NCBI GenBank assembly: GCA_959608595.1
Contig: CAUHTB010000010.1
Span: 1 to 10,254 of the forward strand
Reading direction: 5' to 3'
DNA length: 10,254 nt
From: an uncultured Veillonella sp.
Lineage (GTDB): Bacteria; Bacillota; Negativicutes; Veillonellales; Veillonellaceae
In this document: positions 7,675 through 10,254 of the stretch, piece after piece
Layout of the letters: every line of letters starts with the position of its first letter
How positions within the stretch are numbered: position 1 is the stretch's first letter
Program-made: the position numbers and the translations under genes
Notes under the pieces: generated by a model
The model's input: the letters and a program-made list of their open reading frames with translations, nothing else
The model's database searches: none
What the model was told of the DNA's origin: nothing

Positions 7675-8511
7675 TTATTGATTCTCTACAATAGAGCGCA
7701 ACATGGCAATTTCTTTTGCATACCCATCAAGTTCGTTTGGCGTTTCTAAATAGAACGGCAAGTTCGTCAATTTAGGATGTGTCACAATACGAGCAATGGC
7801 GTCGATACCGATGTGACCTTCACCAATTTTTTCGTGCCGATCTTTATGAGCGCCCATAGGATTTTTAGAGTCATTCAAGTGAATGGCTTTTAAACGGTCT
7901 AAGCCTACAATACAGTCAAACTCATCAATAACACCATCAAGATTATTGACGATATCATAACCACCTTCGTGGATATGGCATGTATCAACACATACGCCCA
8001 TGTATTCTTTTAATTTCACACCGTCGATGATGCGTGCAATTTCCTCAAATCGAGAACCAATTTCTGTACCCTTACCTGCCATGACCTCTAAGAGGACTGT
8101 TGTTTTCATGCCAGGGAATAAAATTTCATTCAAGCACTCCACGATGTATTCGATGCCTTGATCTACACCTTGCTTTACATGGCTACCAGGGTGAAAGTTA
8201 TACATTTGGCCTGGCAAATATTCCATACGCTCTAGGTCTTCTGTCATGGCTTGTTTTGCAAAAGCACGCAAATCTTCCTTTGCAGCACATGGATTATATG
8301 TGTAAGGTGCATGAGCTAATAAGGTGCCAAAGTTATGTTCTTTCATATACGCACTCAAGCTATTCATATCCTCTACATCGAGGGCACGCATACTACCACC
8401 ACGAGGATTGCGCGTGAAGTATTGGAATGTATTGCCCCCAATTTTGGTAGCTTCTTTCCCCATGTTTAAATAACCTTTACTAATTGATAAATGACTGCCG
8501 ATGACAAACAT
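7675..8511 (-). CDS. nfo: Endonuclease IV (AP endonuclease, deoxyribonuclease IV)
   Basis: Base-excision repair enzyme that nicks 5' of abasic sites and removes blocked 3' ends left by oxidative damage. The 278-residue TIM-barrel protein (E. coli Nfo has 285) keeps all nine residues of the trinuclear zinc centre: H67 (AHAPY), H107 (NFHPGSH), E142 (LLEVMAGKG), D176 and H179 ([11 protein letters not shown]), H211 (IHLNDSK), D224 and H226 ([12 protein letters not shown]), and E256 (YLETP). The start ATG has a good site (aaggag, 4 bases away). It is separated from perR by a strong hairpin and 118 further bases, so it probably begins its own unit with sbcD and sbcC. No convincing promoter could be assigned upstream. 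Proximity to PerR suggests, but does not show, oxidative-stress control. Confidence 0.97.
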   Translation of the reverse strand: MFVIGSHLSISKGYLNMGKEATKIGGNTFQYFTRNPRGGSMRALDVEDMNSLSAYMKEHNFGTLLAHAPYTYNPCAAKEDLRAFAKQAMTEDLERMEYLPGQMYNFHPGSHVKQGVDQGIEYIVECLNEILFPGMKTTVLLEVMAGKGTEIGSRFEEIARIIDGVKLKEYMGVCVDTCHIHEGGYDIVNNLDGVIDEFDCIVGLDRLKAIHLNDSKNPMGAHKDRHEKIGEGHIGIDAIARIVTHPKLTNLPFYLETPNELDGYAKEIAMLRSIVENQ

Positions 8512-8533
8512 AATACTCCTTTATATTTATATA

Positions 8534-8574
8534 ATTCTAAAATTCTAAAATACTCAATTCTAATATCTATTCTA
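8534..8574. repeat. Four copies of ATTCTA (TAGAAT on the coding strand) upstream of nfo
   Basis: attcta occurs at 8534-8539, 8542-8547, 8557-8562 and 8569-8574, within the A/T-rich leader of nfo. Start-to-start spacings are 8, 15 and 12 bases, so the copies are not regular iterons. On the minus strand each reads TAGAAT, one base from a consensus -10 hexamer, so some may be promoter elements, but none has a well-spaced -35. The remainder of 8512-8628 shows no gene or RNA. Confidence 0.4.
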
Positions 8575-8628
8575 TTACGCTTACATCTATTCCAAAAGTC
8601 TAATGAATAGAAGACATATATAACTAAT

Positions 8629-8669
8629 ATAACCCCTACCGTGAAGGAGCCCTTCGCGACAGGGGTTAT
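8629..8669 (-). terminator. Long hairpin after perR, probable terminator
   Basis: ataacccct (8629-8637) pairs perfectly with aggggttat (8661-8669). Past a 2-by-2 internal loop, cgtgaagg (8640-8647) pairs with ccttcgcg (8651-8658) with one G-U, leaving a three-base loop. It starts 4 bases after the perR stop on the transcribed strand. The following bases (ATTAGTTATATATG) are A/U-rich but not a clean U-run. The stability and position make termination of the perR message the best reading; read-through into nfo cannot be excluded. Confidence 0.75.
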
Positions 8670-8672
8670 GTA

Positions 8673-9092
8673 TTAATGACTTTCTTTTTTAGCACACTCA
8701 GGGCATACACCTTCAAAGGTAATATGTTGACCTGTGATTTGATACTCGCTACCTTGATCAGCAATTGTTTTGATAGCTTGTAAATCAATGCCCATCATAT
8801 CCTCTACCTTGTTGCAACGGATGCAACGGATATGGGAATGAGCTTGTGTGTCCCAATCGTAATGAGCGCGCTCATCACCTACTTCTAAAATTTTTACAAG
8901 ACCGATTTTTTCAAAAATCTCCATCGTCTTGTACACGGTTGCCAAGCTCATGCTTGGATGTTCAGGGCGCAACGTATGATACAACATTTCTGCTGTTGGA
9001 TGATCATGATGACCACGCAAGGCATCATAAATCGCAATACGTTGTGGGGTTACTTTGAACCCTTGGCTACGCAGAATTTGTGCGATATCCAT
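8673..9092 (-). CDS. perR: PerR, peroxide-sensing Fur-family repressor
   Basis: DNA-binding metalloregulator of 139 residues. The N-terminal winged helix spans about 1-75 (VTPQR at 14-18, recognition-helix region SMSLATVYKTME at 47-58), followed by a dimerisation domain. Structural zinc is held by C90/C93 and C130/C133. The regulatory-metal set matches B. subtilis PerR: H31 (DHPTAE), D79 (HYDWD), H85 and H87 (HSH), and D98 (VED). The Asp at the D85-equivalent position is the usual mark of PerR rather than Fur, and the two His ligands are those oxidised by peroxide under Fe(II). The start is fixed by homology, yet its ribosome site is weak: aaagg lies about 14 bases away. A strong promoter at 9176-9204 and an adjacent PerR-like box suggest autorepression. 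The gene is flanked by hairpins on both sides and is probably monocistronic. Confidence 0.92.
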   Translation of the reverse strand: MDIAQILRSQGFKVTPQRIAIYDALRGHHDHPTAEMLYHTLRPEHPSMSLATVYKTMEIFEKIGLVKILEVGDERAHYDWDTQAHSHIRCIRCNKVEDMMGIDLQAIKTIADQGSEYQITGQHITFEGVCPECAKKESH

Positions 9093-9134
9093 AATACTCT
9101 ACTCTACCTTTCTCCACTTGGAAATCTATAAGGC

Positions 9135-9154
9135 ATCGACCATTATCGGCCATT
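9135..9154. repeat. Two tandem 10-bp repeats in the perR leader
   Basis: atcgaccatt (9135-9144) is followed immediately by atcggccatt (9145-9154), differing at one base. The period is one DNA helical turn. The pair lies in the predicted 5' leader of perR, between the promoter and the start codon. It could be a protein-binding site or chance; no known motif was recognised. Confidence 0.4.
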
Positions 9155-9160
9155 CACAAG

Positions 9161-9175
9161 AAATAATTATTATCT
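9161..9175. promoter_or_regulatory. PerR-box-like operator at the perR start site
   Basis: The B. subtilis PerR box is a 7-1-7 palindrome, TTATAATNATTATAA. Here aaATAATTATTATct matches its central 11 bases (9163-9173) exactly and misses only the two outer bases at each end. It touches the -10 element of the perR promoter (9176-9181), so it covers the predicted transcription start near 9168-9169, ideal for blocking RNA polymerase. A/T-rich sequence raises the chance of accidental matches, but the placement next to a PerR gene is strongly supportive. Confidence 0.6.
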
Positions 9176-9204
9176 ATTATATCAGAATTCTCAACACTTA
9201 TCAA
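9176..9204 (-). promoter_or_regulatory. perR promoter
   Basis: On the minus strand: -35 TTGATA (9199-9204, 5 of 6 consensus), a 17-base spacer, and -10 TATAAT (9176-9181, 6 of 6) preceded by an extended TGA. The predicted start near 9168 gives a leader of about 75 bases before the perR ATG. It lies just past the helicase terminator (9232-9265), so perR should be transcribed on its own. Confidence 0.8.
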
Positions 9205-9231
9205 GATAGATAGTATTAACTATTAAGTAAT

Positions 9232-9265
9232 AAAAAATGTGGATTGCTCGAAAGCAATCCACATT
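9232..9265 (-). terminator. Rho-independent terminator of the DEAD-box helicase gene
   Basis: A perfect 13-bp stem (9236-9248 with 9253-9265) closes a four-base loop that reads TTCG on the transcribed strand, an unusually stable tetraloop, and is followed by TTTTATTACTT. It starts 3 bases after the helicase stop codon. This is the only hairpin in the window with a proper U-tract and the clearest transcription end. Confidence 0.93.
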
Positions 9266-9268
9266 CTA

Positions 9269-10254
9269 TTAGTCTTTAAAGTAAGGCTTGAAACCTTCAC
9301 CTTGATGACGAGGTTTTCTGTCACCACGTGGACGATCAGATCTACGATCATCTCTGCGGCGGTCATCACGACGTTCACGAGGGCGGTCATCGCGACGACG
9401 ATCTCCGTCACGGCGGCGATCACCATCTCTACGACGGTCACCACGGCGGCGGTCACTACGGCCACCTTCACGACGACGGCGTACGCGCAATGGTTTTTCT
9501 TCTGTAATATTTACAGGAGTTGTATCTGGCTCTTTTGTTAACAATTTAAGAGCTGCTGCCAAAAGTGTTACGGAATCTGTATCATTCAACAATTCCTCTG
9601 CACTAGATTTGAATGGTGCTAATGCTTCTAAATTATCTGTCATTTCAACGAGGCTTTCAATTGCCAAACGTTGTTGACCTTCAAGAACTTCACCTAAGGA
9701 AGGTGCACGGCGGCGTGCGATTTTACGTTTTGTTAAACGCTCGATAGCATGTAAATGCTCCATTTCACGAGGGATAACGAACGTGAAAGCTTGACCAGCT
9801 TTACCGGCACGGCCTGTACGACCTACGCGGTGTGTGTAGCTTTCAGGATCTTGAGGCATATCATAGTTATATACGTGAGATACGCCAGAAATGTCAAGAC
9901 CACGAGCTGCCACATCAGTAGCCACGAGAATATCGATGGTACCTTCGCGGAATTGACGAATTACGCTGTCCCGTTTTTGTTGAGACAAATCGCCATGGAT
10001 GCCTTCCGCCATGTAACCACGTTTCTTAAGACCTTCTGTCACTTCATCAACACGACGTTTCGTACGCGTGAAAATAATAGCAAGTTCAGGTGTTTGAATA
10101 TCAAACAAACGACAAAGAACATCGAATTTTTGACGGTCTTGCACTTCGATATAGTATTGTTCAATCAAGTCCATCGTAACTTGAGTCGGTTTCATGCGGA
10201 TCAATGTTGGCTCTGTCAAATATGTTTCAGCTAATTGTTGGATAGCTTTAGGCA
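9269..10254 (-). CDS. DEAD-box ATP-dependent RNA helicase, C-terminal part (5' end outside window)
   Basis: RNA helicase of the CshA/DeaD type, acting on structured RNA in ribosome assembly, mRNA decay or cold adaptation. Only the last 327 residues are visible; the frame stays open to the right edge, so the N-terminal RecA lobe with Walker A and the DEAD box is outside. Visible are the inter-lobe linker and the second RecA lobe: motif [12 protein letters not shown], motif [12 protein letters not shown] and motif [12 protein letters not shown] with its arginine fingers. A linker and small helical region follow, then about 70 residues of Arg/Asp-rich tail (bases 9272-9487) with repeated GDRRRD units. 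Basic unstructured tails anchor such helicases to RNA or ribosomes. A TTG at 10219 is an internal Leu codon, not the start. The gene ends at the terminator 9232-9265. The lack of the N-terminal part prevents choosing between CshA, CshB and DeaD names. Confidence 0.95.
   Translation of the reverse strand, partial: PKAIQQLAETYLTEPTLIRMKPTQVTMDLIEQYYIEVQDRQKFDVLCRLFDIQTPELAIIFTRTKRRVDEVTEGLKKRGYMAEGIHGDLSQQKRDSVIRQFREGTIDILVATDVAARGLDISGVSHVYNYDMPQDPESYTHRVGRTGRAGKAGQAFTFVIPREMEHLHAIERLTKRKIARRRAPSLGEVLEGQQRLAIESLVEMTDNLEALAPFKSSAEELLNDTDSVTLLAAALKLLTKEPDTTPVNITEEKPLRVRRRREGGRSDRRRGDRRRDGDRRRDGDRRRDDRPRERRDDRRRDDRRSDRPRGDRKPRHQGEGFKPYFKD
9272..9487 (-). repeat. Arg/Asp low-complexity repeats in the helicase tail
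   Basis: The coding sequence for the last 72 residues is strongly repetitive and more GC-rich than its surroundings, made of arginine and aspartate codons in GDRRRD-like units (three consecutive copies near the middle, then [13 protein letters not shown] variants). Such internal DNA repetition can expand or contract by slippage in whole codons, so tail length may vary among strains. Confidence 0.7.

Noticed and set aside
8528..8557. TTGAGT-18-TATATA as nfo promoter
   Set aside because: Hexamers are poor and the start would fall on the ribosome site itself, leaving almost no leader; the true nfo promoter is left unassigned.
9223..9471. 82-codon minus-strand frame rich in Val, Ala and Thr
   Set aside because: It is an out-of-frame reading of the repetitive helicase tail and runs through the terminator; no independent evidence.
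9272..9487. Repeats near the right end as a CRISPR array
   Set aside because: The units are short, imperfect, without unique spacers, and in frame with the helicase tail.
9239..9541. 100-codon plus-strand frame rich in Thr, Val and Ile
   Set aside because: Another alternative-frame reading of the Arg/Asp repeat DNA, starting inside the terminator stem.
10217..10219. TTG as start codon of the helicase
   Set aside because: The frame continues upstream to the window edge with family-typical residues ([12 protein letters not shown]), so this is an internal Leu codon of a truncated gene.
9755..10234. 159-codon open frame on the plus strand
   Set aside because: It lies wholly antisense to the helicase gene, whose motifs V and VI are unmistakable; the frame shows no recognisable domain and no ribosome site.

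Overview
The window is a compact, low-GC, single-strand bacterial gene block: all ten protein-coding genes lie on the minus strand, so transcription runs from the right edge to the left. Low GC, consensus Shine-Dalgarno sites, a PerR-type regulator and a CshA-like DEAD-box helicase point to the Firmicutes. Protein character suggests the Negativicutes, with Veillonella the best guess; this is recognition from memory, not a database result. No mobile element, CRISPR array, tRNA or rRNA was seen, and no gap between genes exceeds 181 bases.

In transcription order: (1) the 3' part of a DEAD-box RNA helicase with an Arg/Asp-rich tail, cut by the right edge and closed by a textbook UUCG-loop terminator; (2) perR, a peroxide-sensing Fur-family repressor with its own strong promoter, a PerR-box-like operator touching the -10 element, and a strong hairpin after it; (3) nfo (endonuclease IV), sbcD and sbcC (Mre11/Rad50-type nuclease), forming a DNA-repair block; (4) a glyoxalase I gene, tcdA (tRNA t6A dehydratase), a cyclophilin, a papain/C39-like cysteine peptidase of unknown role, and speE (spermidine synthase), ending at a hairpin near the left edge. 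Beyond it lies a perfect consensus promoter that drives something outside the window.

Coupling is tight in two places. sbcD and sbcC abut (stop codon directly followed by ATG). gloA-tcdA (TAATG), tcdA-cyclophilin (ATGA) and cyclophilin-peptidase (4-base gap) are linked closely enough to suggest translational coupling. The block combines peroxide sensing, repair of oxidised abasic sites, processing of hairpin and double-strand ends, and methylglyoxal detoxification, plus translation and polyamine housekeeping. A stress/repair theme is plausible, but direct PerR control is supported by sequence only at perR itself.

I do not see a clearly new system here. The items most worth a second look are the cytoplasmic C39-like peptidase, the perR operator/promoter layout, the AT-rich palindrome between nfo and sbcD, and the outward-facing consensus promoter.
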